Below are positions 56,524-64,000 of a DNA stretch of 64,000 nt, piece after piece. This DNA is from Bacteroidota bacterium (lineage in GTDB: Bacteria > Bacteroidota > Bacteroidia > Chitinophagales > Chitinophagaceae): contig JAEWKC010000005.1 in NCBI GenBank assembly GCA_023386235.1, forward strand, positions 1 to 64,000, in the 5' to 3' direction. Below the pieces are notes generated by a model. That model saw only the letters and a program-made list of their open reading frames with translations, ran no database searches and was not told where the DNA came from. Both the position numbers and the translations under genes were made by a program. Each line of letters starts with the position of its first letter. The first letter of the stretch is position 1.

Positions 56524-57090
56524 ATGGCAACCACTTCAGACATTAGTCGTGGCATGATCTTAAAACTAGATAATAACCTGTACTCAGTAGTAGAATTTGG
56601 CGAAAACAAAACGGCAAGAGCTGCTGCAAAAGTATGGGCAAAATTAAAAGGCGTAGATAATAACCGCTCAATGGAAAAAACCTGGAACAGCGGCGAAACC
56701 ATTTATCCCGTAAGAGTAGAAAAACACACCTATCAATATCTTTACAAAGACGAGACCGGCTACAACGTGATGAACAACGAAACTTTTGAACAAATAACAC
56801 TGGGCGAAAACATGATAGACACGCCGCAGTTTTTAAAAGACGGGAGTGAAGTATTCGTTTTTATCAATACTGAAACAGACCAGGCTATTGGCGCCGAACT
56901 TCCTGAAAAAATAGTATTACAGGTAACTTATTGCGAACCCGGCCTAAGAGGTGATACCGCCACAAGAGCATTAAAACCGGCTACACTTGAAACAGGAGCC
57001 AGCATACAGGTGCCACTGTTTGTAAATGAAGGTGAATTGATTAGAATCAACACTAAAACCGGAGATTACGTAGAAAGGGTGAAAGAATAA
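56524..57090 (+). CDS. efp: Elongation factor P, Arg-tip variant
   Basis: A 188-residue translation factor that rescues ribosomes stalled on proline runs. The frame reaches 56497, but ATG 56524 gives the standard MATTSDISRGM start and follows the -7 box. Domains II and III (YLYKDETGYNVMNNETFEQI, EPGLRGDTATRALKPATLET) are normal. In domain I the usual PGKG-type tip loop is replaced by GENKTARAAAKVWAKLK, placing Arg32 where other EF-Ps carry the modified Lys or Arg. Known modified-Arg EF-Ps use rhamnose via EarP; no EarP is in the window, so the modification state is unknown. Confidence 0.93.
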   Translation: MATTSDISRGMILKLDNNLYSVVEFGENKTARAAAKVWAKLKGVDNNRSMEKTWNSGETIYPVRVEKHTYQYLYKDETGYNVMNNETFEQITLGENMIDTPQFLKDGSEVFVFINTETDQAIGAELPEKIVLQVTYCEPGLRGDTATRALKPATLETGASIQVPLFVNEGELIRINTKTGDYVERVKE

Positions 57091-57146
57091 TTTTGTATAT
57101 TCCTTTCGTTTTTATAACAGGCTCTTTTCTAAGAGTTATCATGTTG

Positions 57147-57242
57147 CATGAAATGAGCATTCACATTGTCTACATCAATTGTGGATCATTACTTAGCAAA
57201 TTCCATGTGACAAAAGTGTAATTAAAAAATACACACATGAAA
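57147..57242 (+). repeat. 96-bp intergenic repeat, copy B
   Basis: It matches copy A (27798-27894) in its left end (CATGAAATGAGCAT), central AATTCCATGTGACAAAA and right end (ATACACACATGAAA). Here the right-end ATG opens only a 16-codon frame (MKIRLSFFPEKFNKKI). It lies between efp and accB, 68 bp before the accB start. Confidence 0.6.
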
Positions 57243-57310
57243 ATAAGATTGAGTTTTTTTCCTGAAAAATTCAATAAAAAAATTTAATCAATTAAAAACA
57301 AACACAAGCT

Positions 57311-57793
57311 ATGGAATACAAGCAAATCCAGGATTTGATCAAAGCCGTAAATAAAAGCAACATCGGAGAATTAACAATTCAGGAAGGCGATTTTAAAATT
57401 ACCATTAAGCAGAAAAAAGAAAATATTCAGACTTTTGTAAATCCTGCGTACGCCCAATCGCTGCCACCCGCCCAGCAACCTATGCAGCAAATAGCAGCTC
57501 AACCGGTAGAAGGAACAGCCAAGCCGGCTTCTGTAAAACAAGACACCAGCAATCACCTGGTGATAAAAAGCCCCATGATCGGTACTTTTTACAGAAAACC
57601 ATCGCCCGACAAACCTTACTTGGTAGAATTAGGTACGGAAATAGTACCCGGACAGCCTGTGTGCATCATTGAAGCTATGAAGCTGTTCAACGAAATAGAA
57701 AGCGAGGTAGCGGGCAAAATAGTAAAAATACTGGTGGATGATGCAAGCCCGGTAGAATTTGACCAGCCTTTATTTCTGGTAGAACCCATTTAA
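57311..57793 (+). CDS. accB: Biotin carboxyl carrier protein of acetyl-CoA carboxylase
   Basis: A 160-residue carrier. The N-terminal helix (YKQIQDLIKAVNKSNIGEL) and a Pro/Gln/Ala linker precede the biotinyl domain; the biotinylated Lys124 lies in IIEAMKLFNEIE. It shuttles carboxybiotin from AccC to the carboxyltransferase in fatty acid synthesis. It is 61 bp ahead of accC. Confidence 0.96.
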   Translation: MEYKQIQDLIKAVNKSNIGELTIQEGDFKITIKQKKENIQTFVNPAYAQSLPPAQQPMQQIAAQPVEGTAKPASVKQDTSNHLVIKSPMIGTFYRKPSPDKPYLVELGTEIVPGQPVCIIEAMKLFNEIESEVAGKIVKILVDDASPVEFDQPLFLVEPI

Positions 57794-57854
57794 TGATTGA
57801 TTAATAATTTTTATTATTAATTATTCATTACTAATTATTCATTAATTATCATTT

Positions 57855-59198
57855 ATGTTCAATAAAATATTGATAGCCAATCGTGGCGAAATAGCCTTGC
57901 GCATTCACAGAACATGCAGGGAAATGGGTATTAAGACAGTCGCGGTTTATTCCACAGCCGATAAAGACAGCCTGCACGTAAGATATGCCGATGAGGCGGT
58001 ATGCATAGGCAAGCCGGCAAGTGTAGATTCTTATTTAAATATTCCTCACATTATAGCTGCCGCGGAAATAACCAATGCCGATGCTATACATCCTGGCTAT
58101 GGCTTCCTTGCCGAGAACGCCCGTTTTGCGCAGATTTGCAGCGATCATAAAATAAAATTCATTGGCCCCACACCGGAAATGATCACCCTTATGGGCGATA
58201 AGAATACCGCCAAAGATACTATGATAAAAGCCGGCGTGCCGGTAGTACCGGGCGTGGAAGGCTTGCTGAGAAGTGTAGAGCACGCTTTGGAATCGGCCAA
58301 GATAATTGGCTATCCCGTAATATTGAAAGCCACGGCAGGCGGCGGGGGCAAGGGAATGCGTGTAGTGTGGAACGAGCAGGAAATGGAAAAAAACTATAAT
58401 ACCGCAAAGGTAGAAGCCGCGGCTTCTTTTAAAAATGACGGTATTTACATGGAGAAATTTGTGCAGGATCCGCGTCATATAGAAATACAGATAGCCGGAG
58501 ATCAATACGGTAATGTATGCCACCTTAGCGAGCGCGATTGCTCTATTCAAAGAAGACATCAAAAGCTGATAGAAGAGTCTCCCTCACCTTTCATGACGCC
58601 CGAACTGCGCCAGCAAATGGGCGAAGCCGCCATTAAAGCCGCGTCTGCTATTAATTACGAAGGAGTGGGTACGGTAGAGTTCCTGGTAGATAAAGACCGT
58701 AATTTTTACTTCATGGAAATGAATACCCGTATTCAGGTAGAGCATTGTGTAACGGAAGAGGTAATTCAATACGACCTGATTAAAGAGCAAATACTTATAG
58801 CCGCGGGCGAAAAAATATCGGGCAATAATTACGAACCTAATATGCACGCTATTGAATGCAGAATAAACGCCGAAGATCCTTTTAACGACTTTAGACCTTC
58901 GCCCGGGAAAATTACCGTATTGAATGTGCCGGGCGGGCCGGGCATAAGGGTAGATAGCCATGTATACGCGGGATATGTGATTCCGCCGTATTACGATTCT
59001 ATGATAGCAAAACTGATTGTGGTAGCGCGTACAAGGGAAGAAGCCATTAAGAAAATGAGAAGGGCATTAAGGGAGTTTGTAATAGAGGGAGTAAAAACAA
59101 CGATTCCTTTTCAGCAGCAAATTATGCGCAACGAAGATTTTCAGAAAGGCAACTTTACCACAAAATTTTTAGAAACCTTTGAGGTAATCAAGCCATAA
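57855..59198 (+). CDS. accC: Biotin carboxylase subunit of acetyl-CoA carboxylase
   Basis: A 447-residue ATP-grasp enzyme that carboxylates the biotin on AccB. Conserved parts are KILIANRGEIALRIHRTCRE, the Gly-rich ATP loop ATAGGGGKGMRVV, FMEMNTRIQVEH and the C-terminal IRVDSHVYAGYVIPPYYDSM. It is followed by a strong terminator, so accB-accC appear to be one unit. Confidence 0.97.
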   Translation: MFNKILIANRGEIALRIHRTCREMGIKTVAVYSTADKDSLHVRYADEAVCIGKPASVDSYLNIPHIIAAAEITNADAIHPGYGFLAENARFAQICSDHKIKFIGPTPEMITLMGDKNTAKDTMIKAGVPVVPGVEGLLRSVEHALESAKIIGYPVILKATAGGGGKGMRVVWNEQEMEKNYNTAKVEAAASFKNDGIYMEKFVQDPRHIEIQIAGDQYGNVCHLSERDCSIQRRHQKLIEESPSPFMTPELRQQMGEAAIKAASAINYEGVGTVEFLVDKDRNFYFMEMNTRIQVEHCVTEEVIQYDLIKEQILIAAGEKISGNNYEPNMHAIECRINAEDPFNDFRPSPGKITVLNVPGGPGIRVDSHVYAGYVIPPYYDSMIAKLIVVARTREEAIKKMRRALREFVIEGVKTTIPFQQQIMRNEDFQKGNFTTKFLETFEVIKP

Positions 59199-59219
59199 TT
59201 CCGTAGCCGATTGTGTAAA

Positions 59220-59260
59220 AAAAAGAGTGAATGTGCTTATTTGTATCATTCACTCTTTTT
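59220..59260 (+). terminator. Intrinsic terminator after accC
   Basis: A 14-bp stem (59220-59233 with 59247-59260) built on GAGTGAATG and CATTCACTC, with a 13-nt loop and a T-rich tail. Confidence 0.88.
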
Positions 59261-59283
59261 ATTTTTTTACCTACCTTGCGTAA

Positions 59284-60366
59284 ATGGAAAAACTGATACC
59301 TTTTAAAAATCTGAACAAGTTTACAGTTGATGTTTTTAAGGCAATGGGTTGTTCTGCCCAAGATGCCGTTATAGCCGCCAAAACCTTGCTGAGTGCCGAT
59401 TTGCGCGGAGTGGACAGTCATGGTGTAGCTCGCTTGAGTGGGTATGTAAGACTGTGGCAAAACAAAAGAGTGAATCCAACGCCGCGTATCTCAATTGTGC
59501 ATGAAACTCCTTCTACCGCTGTTGTTGATGGCGATGCCGGGCTGGGATTGGTGGTAGCACCCTTTGCCATGCAAATAGCGATAGAAAAAGCCAGGAATGC
59601 AGGAACGGGTTGGGTAGCGGTAAAAAATAGTAATCATTACGGTATTGCAGGGTATCATGCCATGATGGCGCTGGAGCATGATATGATTGGTATGTCTATG
59701 ACCAATGCAAGCGCGCTGGTAGCTCCGGCACTATCAAAAGAGCGTATGCTGGGAACCAATCCTATTGCAGTGGCTATTCCTGCTAAGTACCAGCCGCCTT
59801 TTGTGGCCGATTTTGCTACTACAACCGCATCCAATGGTAAACTGGAAATTTTGCAACGTTTACATAAAAACGCCCCCTTGGGTTGGGTACAGACTGAAGA
59901 AGGTGAGCCTACCACCCATGCATCGGCACTAAAAGAAAAAGGTTCTATGCTGCCGTTAGGCAGTGATATTGAGCACTCCAGCCATAAAGGATATATTTTG
60001 GGCAGCCTGGTAGATATTTTTTCCGCGGTATTAAGCGGAGCTTCTTACGGTCCCTGGGCGCCGCCGTTTCCCGCGTATGTGCCCATGCCCCAAAATATGC
60101 CCGGAGAAGGATTGGGTCATTTCCTGGGAGCCATGCGTGTAGACGCTTTCAGGCCGGCAGACGAATTTAAAGCGCATATGGATAATTGGATAGAAAGATT
60201 CAGGCAGGCCAAGCCGGCACCCGGTTTTGATAAGGTACTCATACCCGGCGACCCGGAAAGAGCATACGAAAAAGTAAGGAAGGCGGAAGGCATTCCTATG
60301 TTGCAGGTGGTGTATGATGATTTAAAAACTGTAGCCGATATTGTAGGTGTGGAGTTTGAGTTGTAA
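59284..60366 (+). CDS. Malate/L-lactate dehydrogenase-family oxidoreductase
   Basis: A 360-residue NAD(P)-dependent enzyme of the Ldh family, which is unrelated to classical lactate or malate dehydrogenase. Conserved parts are LLSADLRGVDSHGVARL, VAVKNSNHYGIAGYHAMMAL (catalytic His region), MTNASALVAPA, LGTNPIAVAIPA and FVADFATTTASNGK. Members act on 2-hydroxy acids, sulfolactate or ureidoglycolate; the substrate here cannot be read. It is a single gene, converging on an outer membrane protein gene. Confidence 0.85.
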   Translation: MEKLIPFKNLNKFTVDVFKAMGCSAQDAVIAAKTLLSADLRGVDSHGVARLSGYVRLWQNKRVNPTPRISIVHETPSTAVVDGDAGLGLVVAPFAMQIAIEKARNAGTGWVAVKNSNHYGIAGYHAMMALEHDMIGMSMTNASALVAPALSKERMLGTNPIAVAIPAKYQPPFVADFATTTASNGKLEILQRLHKNAPLGWVQTEEGEPTTHASALKEKGSMLPLGSDIEHSSHKGYILGSLVDIFSAVLSGASYGPWAPPFPAYVPMPQNMPGEGLGHFLGAMRVDAFRPADEFKAHMDNWIERFRQAKPAPGFDKVLIPGDPERAYEKVRKAEGIPMLQVVYDDLKTVADIVGVEFEL

Positions 60367-60417
60367 GAGGTTCGATTTTTTATTTAAAAAATTAATCTGG
60401 AGAATGTCTGGCACGTT

Positions 60418-60987
60418 TTATTCTCTCATTCTCCCTGCCGATAATCTTAAGCCAAAACCTAAGTTGGAAACATTTGCATTAAAGTTACCATTGATAAATA
60501 AGCCAATTCCTATTTGTTTTATGGGAGTGAAAGCGGCTTCTCCTTCTATGAGGAATGCGGGTGAGAAGAATGTATGCATTTCAGATGATATGTTAATTAC
60601 AGAGCCATTCTTATATTCTATTTTTCGTTCGTTCTTTTTGCCAAATACTATTCCTGCGCCGGCACTCGCGCTTAGCCGGGTAAGTTTCTTTATCCGGGCT
60701 TTTCCTATCATAAAGCCAATTTCATTAAAATCGGTGGTCTGACTGCCCATAATATTAAATTCATCGTAGAATCCATAGCGTAATTTATACAACCAATTAT
60801 TATACAAATAGTTTAGATTGCCCGATAAAGATACCAGGTCGTCTGTAGAGAGTCCTTTATGTACCCCAAGTCCCGCATCAACCCACCAAAGATTCTGTGA
60901 GGCACGCCGCGTGGAGTCTGCGGTTTGCGCTACGGCGGCAGATACCATGATGATATTCAGGCAAAAAGCCAACAGCAGGATTTTCAT
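60418..60987 (-). CDS. Outer membrane beta-barrel protein of unknown function
   Basis: A 189-residue protein with a signal peptide (KILLLAFCLNIIMVSAAVAQ). The rest alternates in barrel-like strands (WWVDAGLGVHKG, YLYNNWLYKLRYGFYDEF) and ends LGFGLRLSAGRMRE. It converges with the Ldh-family gene. No family name is recognised. It is intact, unlike the porin-like gene at 24-25 kb. Confidence 0.55.
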   Translation of the reverse strand: MKILLLAFCLNIIMVSAAVAQTADSTRRASQNLWWVDAGLGVHKGLSTDDLVSLSGNLNYLYNNWLYKLRYGFYDEFNIMGSQTTDFNEIGFMIGKARIKKLTRLSASAGAGIVFGKKNERKIEYKNGSVINISSEMHTFFSPAFLIEGEAAFTPIKQIGIGLFINGNFNANVSNLGFGLRLSAGRMRE

Positions 60988-61060
60988 TTTTTACAAATTT
61001 AGGTTAGCAGATATTTACTCAAGTTACAGTATTTATCTAATCCAACGAAAAAGCATTTTC

Positions 61061-61636
61061 TTACAATGTAGAAATAATATTCTCCAATTCTTTTACAACT
61101 CTGCTTACCGGCAATCCTACTACGTTGTAGTAATCGCCATGTATGCTTTTAATACCAATAGCGCCTATCCATTCCTGTATGGCATAAGCGCCGGCTTTAT
61201 CAAAAGGGCTGTAATTATCTACATAATGAACAATTTGCTGTTGGCTAAGTTTGTGAAAAAATACATCGGTGGTTTCCTGGAAAATAATCTCTTTATTATT
61301 CAACAAAATCGCTACTCCCGAAATTACCTGGTGCGTATGGCCGCTCAATTCCTGCAGTATTTCGATGGCTTGTAAGCGGTTGGCAGGCTTGCCTATTATT
61401 TTATTATGAATGGTAACAATGGTGTCGGCGGCAAGTATAACCACATCTTTTCTGTTTATTTTCTCTCGCACTGCCAGCGCTTTTTGCAATGCGATATGCA
61501 TGGGGATGGATGGTATGGATAAATGCGCGGGATAGCTTTCATCGGTTTCCGCAATCACCACATCAAACGGGATTTCCGCCATTTCAAGAAGCTGGCTGCG
61601 CCTGGGAGATTTTGATGCCAGAATAATTTTTTGCAT
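61061..61636 (-). CDS. maf: Maf-family nucleoside triphosphate pyrophosphatase
   Basis: A 191-residue enzyme that removes abnormal nucleotides. The start at 61636 (MQKIILASKSPRRSQLLEMA) is preferred to 61672, because that extension runs through the terminator hairpin of tRNA-Cys. Conserved parts are the SKSPRR loop, VVILAADTIVTIHNKIIGKP, and DKAGAYAIQEWIGAIGIKSI, the Maf core. It is 57 bp downstream of tRNA-Cys on the same strand. Confidence 0.92.
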   Translation of the reverse strand: MQKIILASKSPRRSQLLEMAEIPFDVVIAETDESYPAHLSIPSIPMHIALQKALAVREKINRKDVVILAADTIVTIHNKIIGKPANRLQAIEILQELSGHTHQVISGVAILLNNKEIIFQETTDVFFHKLSQQQIVHYVDNYSPFDKAGAYAIQEWIGAIGIKSIHGDYYNVVGLPVSRVVKELENIISTL

Positions 61637-61659
61637 GAAAATAATTTCTGTAAAAATAA

Positions 61660-61686
61660 AAGAATCCTGCAAAAAACAGGATTCTT
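61660..61686 (-). terminator. Intrinsic terminator after tRNA-Cys
   Basis: AAGAATCCTG (61660-61669) pairs with CAGGATTCTT (61677-61686) around a 7-nt A-rich loop, and on the minus strand it is followed by a T-rich run. It lies between tRNA-Cys and maf. Confidence 0.8.
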
Positions 61687-61692
61687 TCTTTG

Positions 61693-61763
61693 AGGCTCCG
61701 AGCGGATTCGAACCGCTGTAGAAGCTTTTGCAGAGCTCTGCCTAACCCCTCGGCCACAGAGCC
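61693..61763 (-). tRNA. tRNA-Cys (anticodon GCA)
   Basis: A 71-nt cloverleaf read on the minus strand. The acceptor stem is GGCTCTG/CGGAGCC, the D-arm GCC...GGC, the anticodon loop CTGCAAA (GCA), and the T-arm AGCGG-TTCGAAT-CCGCT. The discriminator base is U, as required for cysteine tRNAs. No CCA is encoded. Confidence 0.94.
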
Positions 61764-61865
61764 TAATTCTTGTGGTGTGCAAAGATAATAAATCTTCTAA
61801 ACTTAGCCATACAAATCTGATTTATTTGAAAATTAAGTACGAAATTTGTATATAAATCAATTATC

Positions 61866-62744
61866 ATGAATCAGCCAATTCCCGAAAGTGAACTCATCAT
61901 TAATTCCAGAGGAGCTATCTATCATTTGGATGTGCGTCCCGAAGAGCTTGCAGATACGGTTATTACTGTTGGCGACCCCGACAGGGTAGCGGAAGTGAGT
62001 AAATATTTTGATACAATAGAGGTGAAAAGACAGCATCGCGAGTTTATTACACATACCGGTACTATTGGCGCCAAACGAATTTCCTGCGTGGCTACAGGTA
62101 TTGGTCCTGATAATATTGATATAGTAATGAATGAGCTGGACGCGCTGAAGAATATTGATTTTGAAGACAGGGTAATTAAAGAAAAACTTACCTCGCTCAC
62201 CGTTGTGCGCATCGGCACCTGCGGCTCGTTGCAAAACGATATTCCTGTGGATAGTAAAGTAGTAGGCACGCATGGCTTGGGTATTGATAATCTTTTAAAC
62301 TATTATCGTTTAGAAAATAATGATGAAGAAAAAGAATTGATACAGCATTTCATTGCACACACGCAGCTTAACGGAAATTTTTCTTTACCCTATATCGCAT
62401 CGGCAGGCACATCGGTATTAAAACATTTTGTAGACGGATTTTATCATGGTATTACCGTTACCTGTCCGGGTTTTTATGGTCCGCAGGGTCGTGTGCTGCG
62501 GCTGGGGCTTCAGTTTCCCAAACTGGTAGATTCACTCACTCACTTCAGCTACGGACAACACAAGATAGTCAACTTTGAAATGGAAACCAGCGCCATTTAC
62601 GGCATGGGCAAGTTGCTGGGCCATCAATGCCTGAGCATAAATACGGTAGTGGCCAACCGGGTGAACAAAACTTTTTCTAAAGATGGCAAAACTGCCGTAG
62701 ATAAAACCATTCAGCAGGTGCTGCAAATACTGGCGGCTATATAA
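61866..62744 (+). CDS. Nucleoside phosphorylase (uridine phosphorylase-like)
   Basis: A 292-residue enzyme of the PNP/UDP superfamily, which splits nucleosides with phosphate. TVGDPDRVAEVSKYFD and VRIGTCGSLQNDIPV form the phosphate site, and NFEMETSAIYGMGKLLGH binds the ribose. The overall form is closest to uridine phosphorylases, but the base specificity is not certain. It is divergent from the tRNA-Cys/maf unit and lies 55 bp ahead of dapF. Confidence 0.83.
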   Translation: MNQPIPESELIINSRGAIYHLDVRPEELADTVITVGDPDRVAEVSKYFDTIEVKRQHREFITHTGTIGAKRISCVATGIGPDNIDIVMNELDALKNIDFEDRVIKEKLTSLTVVRIGTCGSLQNDIPVDSKVVGTHGLGIDNLLNYYRLENNDEEKELIQHFIAHTQLNGNFSLPYIASAGTSVLKHFVDGFYHGITVTCPGFYGPQGRVLRLGLQFPKLVDSLTHFSYGQHKIVNFEMETSAIYGMGKLLGHQCLSINTVVANRVNKTFSKDGKTAVDKTIQQVLQILAAI

Positions 62745-62799
62745 TTGTGGCAGCATTTTTGTTTTTCTTTTTTAATATTAAAAAATAAGTTTAAGTAAA

Positions 62800-63579
62800 A
62801 TGGTATTGCATTTTAATAAGTTTCAGGGTACAGGCAATGACTTTGTGATGATTGACGGAAGAGAACCGGTGACAGAACTGACAGAAGAAGAGATAAAAAA
62901 ACTTTGCGACAGGAAGTTCGGTATCGGGGCAGACGGACTAGTCATTATCAGAAATATTGAAGGATATGATTTTGAAATGAGATATTATAATGCCAACGGT
63001 AAAGAAGGATCTATGTGCGGAAACGGCGGCAGGTGTGCGGTTCAGTTTGCAAAGAAAATCGGCATTTTAAAAAAAGAGTATCATTTTCTGGCGGTAGACG
63101 GAGAACATTTTGCATCAATAGATCTTATCAACGGATGGATAAATTTAAAAATGAAAGATGTAGATGCAGTTGAGAATTACCACGGAGATTACATTCTTGA
63201 TACGGGCAGTCCGCACTATGTAAAGCAGGTAAATAACCTGAAAGAATACGATGTGGTTACACAAGGAGAAAAGATAAGACACAGCGACCGTTTCCCGCAA
63301 GGTATAAATGTAAATTTTGTAGAGCAATTAGATGATACAACTATTTTTGTGCGCACTTTTGAGAGAGGTGTGGAAGATGAAACTTTAAGTTGCGGCACCG
63401 GAGCTACCGCCGCCGCATTGGTATTTGCTCATAATGAACGCAGCTTTAACAGGGTAGATGTAGTAACGTCCGGCGGCAGTCTTGCTGTTGATTTTGTGAA
63501 GAAAGACAACGAGGTTTTTACAGATGTATGGTTATGTGGCCCGGCTACATTTGTGTATGAAGGCAGCACCAACATTTAA
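62800..63579 (+). CDS. dapF: Diaminopimelate epimerase
   Basis: A 259-residue enzyme that converts LL- to meso-diaminopimelate for peptidoglycan and lysine. The N-terminus FNKFQGTGNDFVMIDG is standard. The catalytic cysteines are Cys73 (SMCGNGGRC) and Cys198 (LSCGTGATAAAL). The gene lies after the nucleoside phosphorylase and 81 bp before the DUF4197 lipoprotein. Confidence 0.96.
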   Translation: MVLHFNKFQGTGNDFVMIDGREPVTELTEEEIKKLCDRKFGIGADGLVIIRNIEGYDFEMRYYNANGKEGSMCGNGGRCAVQFAKKIGILKKEYHFLAVDGEHFASIDLINGWINLKMKDVDAVENYHGDYILDTGSPHYVKQVNNLKEYDVVTQGEKIRHSDRFPQGINVNFVEQLDDTTIFVRTFERGVEDETLSCGTGATAAALVFAHNERSFNRVDVVTSGGSLAVDFVKKDNEVFTDVWLCGPATFVYEGSTNI

Positions 63580-63660
63580 ATGTAAACTTGTAAGATACAA
63601 TCACGTCATAAGAACAGTATAAAACAAACAAACAACTTTAACCAAAACGAATAAACAACA

Positions 63661-64000
63661 TGAAAAAATTTGTAGTAGCTATAGCATTAGCTTCAGCCGT
63701 TGGATTCAGCTCCTGCGGCTCCACATACAATACTGGCGGAGCATTGGGCTCTATCCTCGGCGGACAAAGCAGAGAAACCTTAGCCGGAAGAGCCATCAGA
63801 GAAGTTCTGCTGAACGGTGTATTGAAAGGCATTTTTAGTTTCAGTGATAACAACTCTAACGATTTGTATAAATTACTGTTACCCAAAGACGTAGTAAACG
63901 TAGTGAACACACTAGAACAGTTAGGTTTAGGAAGTCTCGTAAGTAATTTGACCATGCAGGTAAATGAGGGCGCCAAGCAAGCTGTAAAAGCCGCTCAACC
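63661..64000 (+). CDS. DUF4197 lipoprotein (partial, N-terminus)
   Basis: The window holds the first 113 codons and ends inside the gene. The lipoprotein signal (KKFVVAIALASAVGFSSC) is followed by LGSILGGQSRETLAGRAIRE and KLLLPKDVVNVVNTLEQLGL, as in DUF4197 proteins. These are of unknown function and are common in Bacteroidota and Proteobacteria. The start ATG is at 63661. Confidence 0.75.

Noticed and set aside
57241..57310. Small gene from the ATG of repeat copy B
   Set aside because: Only 16 codons, with no conservation to test and a different reading in copy A.
60398..60433. Hairpin GGAGAATG...CATTCTCC as a terminator after the Ldh-family gene
   Set aside because: It has no T-run and runs into the 3' end of the converging gene; a termination role is not supported.

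Overview
The window comes from a Bacteroidota chromosome, most likely order Chitinophagales. Several features point there: type IX secretion (T9SS) parts and T9SS C-terminal sorting domains, promoters with the TAnnTTTG -7 box, an HU-HIG DNA-binding protein, secreted DUF3078 and T9SS-plug proteins, and an unusual elongation factor P with arginine at the tip of domain I. It is mostly a vegetative chromosomal backbone. I saw no rRNA, CRISPR array, prophage, integrase or intact insertion sequence.

Layout. 1-2.8 kb: end of an HU-like gene, a broken T9SS-exported trypsin-like protease and a small lipoprotein. 3.1-9.5 kb: a PorV/PorQ-like barrel and a giant PorU-like C25 peptidase. 9.5-15.5 kb: a polysaccharide export and glycosylation locus (Wzm/Wzt-type ABC transporter, methyltransferase, two GT2s, and a divergent GT-B-like gene). 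15.5-23.3 kb: a SWIM/SNF2 helicase, Obg, release factor 1, an amidohydrolase, an SRPBCC protein and tRNA-Arg(CCG). 23.4-26 kb: a decayed YceI/porin/YceI cluster. 26.3-30 kb: peptidase T, then two LVIVD-repeat lipoproteins and a barrel-like protein. 30-39.8 kb: PurH, ComEC, a GT4, peptide deformylase, RuvX, a UbiA/MqnP-like prenyltransferase, the T9SS plug protein, MutY and a STAS protein. 39.9-45.6 kb: ClpC, a broken leucine-rich-repeat T9SS cargo and DUF3078. 45.7-55 kb: miaB, a sigma-54 activator, lptE, a TPR-like gene, secG, an MG2/TonB-plug-like protein, mltG and a YihY protein. 55-64 kb: manC, efp, accB-accC, an Ldh-family oxidoreductase, maf, tRNA-Cys(GCA), a nucleoside phosphorylase, dapF and a partial DUF4197 lipoprotein.

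The most striking pattern is selective decay. Five genes carry nonsense codons or frameshifts, and all five encode exported proteins: the protease, two YceI-like proteins, a porin-like protein and the LRR protein. The housekeeping genes look intact. Both recognisable T9SS cargo proteins with a type-A sorting tail are broken, while the T9SS machinery genes are intact. A sixth gene, a GT4, has no ATG, GTG or TTG ahead of its conserved N-terminus; ATT is the only sensible start.

Other points of interest are a 96-97 bp intergenic repeat present twice (one copy ends on a start codon), a 74-bp palindromic MITE-like element, a GC-rich hairpin segment flanked by 18-bp direct repeats, a promoter that would make a leaderless mRNA, and two CxC...CxH motifs in the SNF2 protein. 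I did not find a convincing wholly new multi-gene system.
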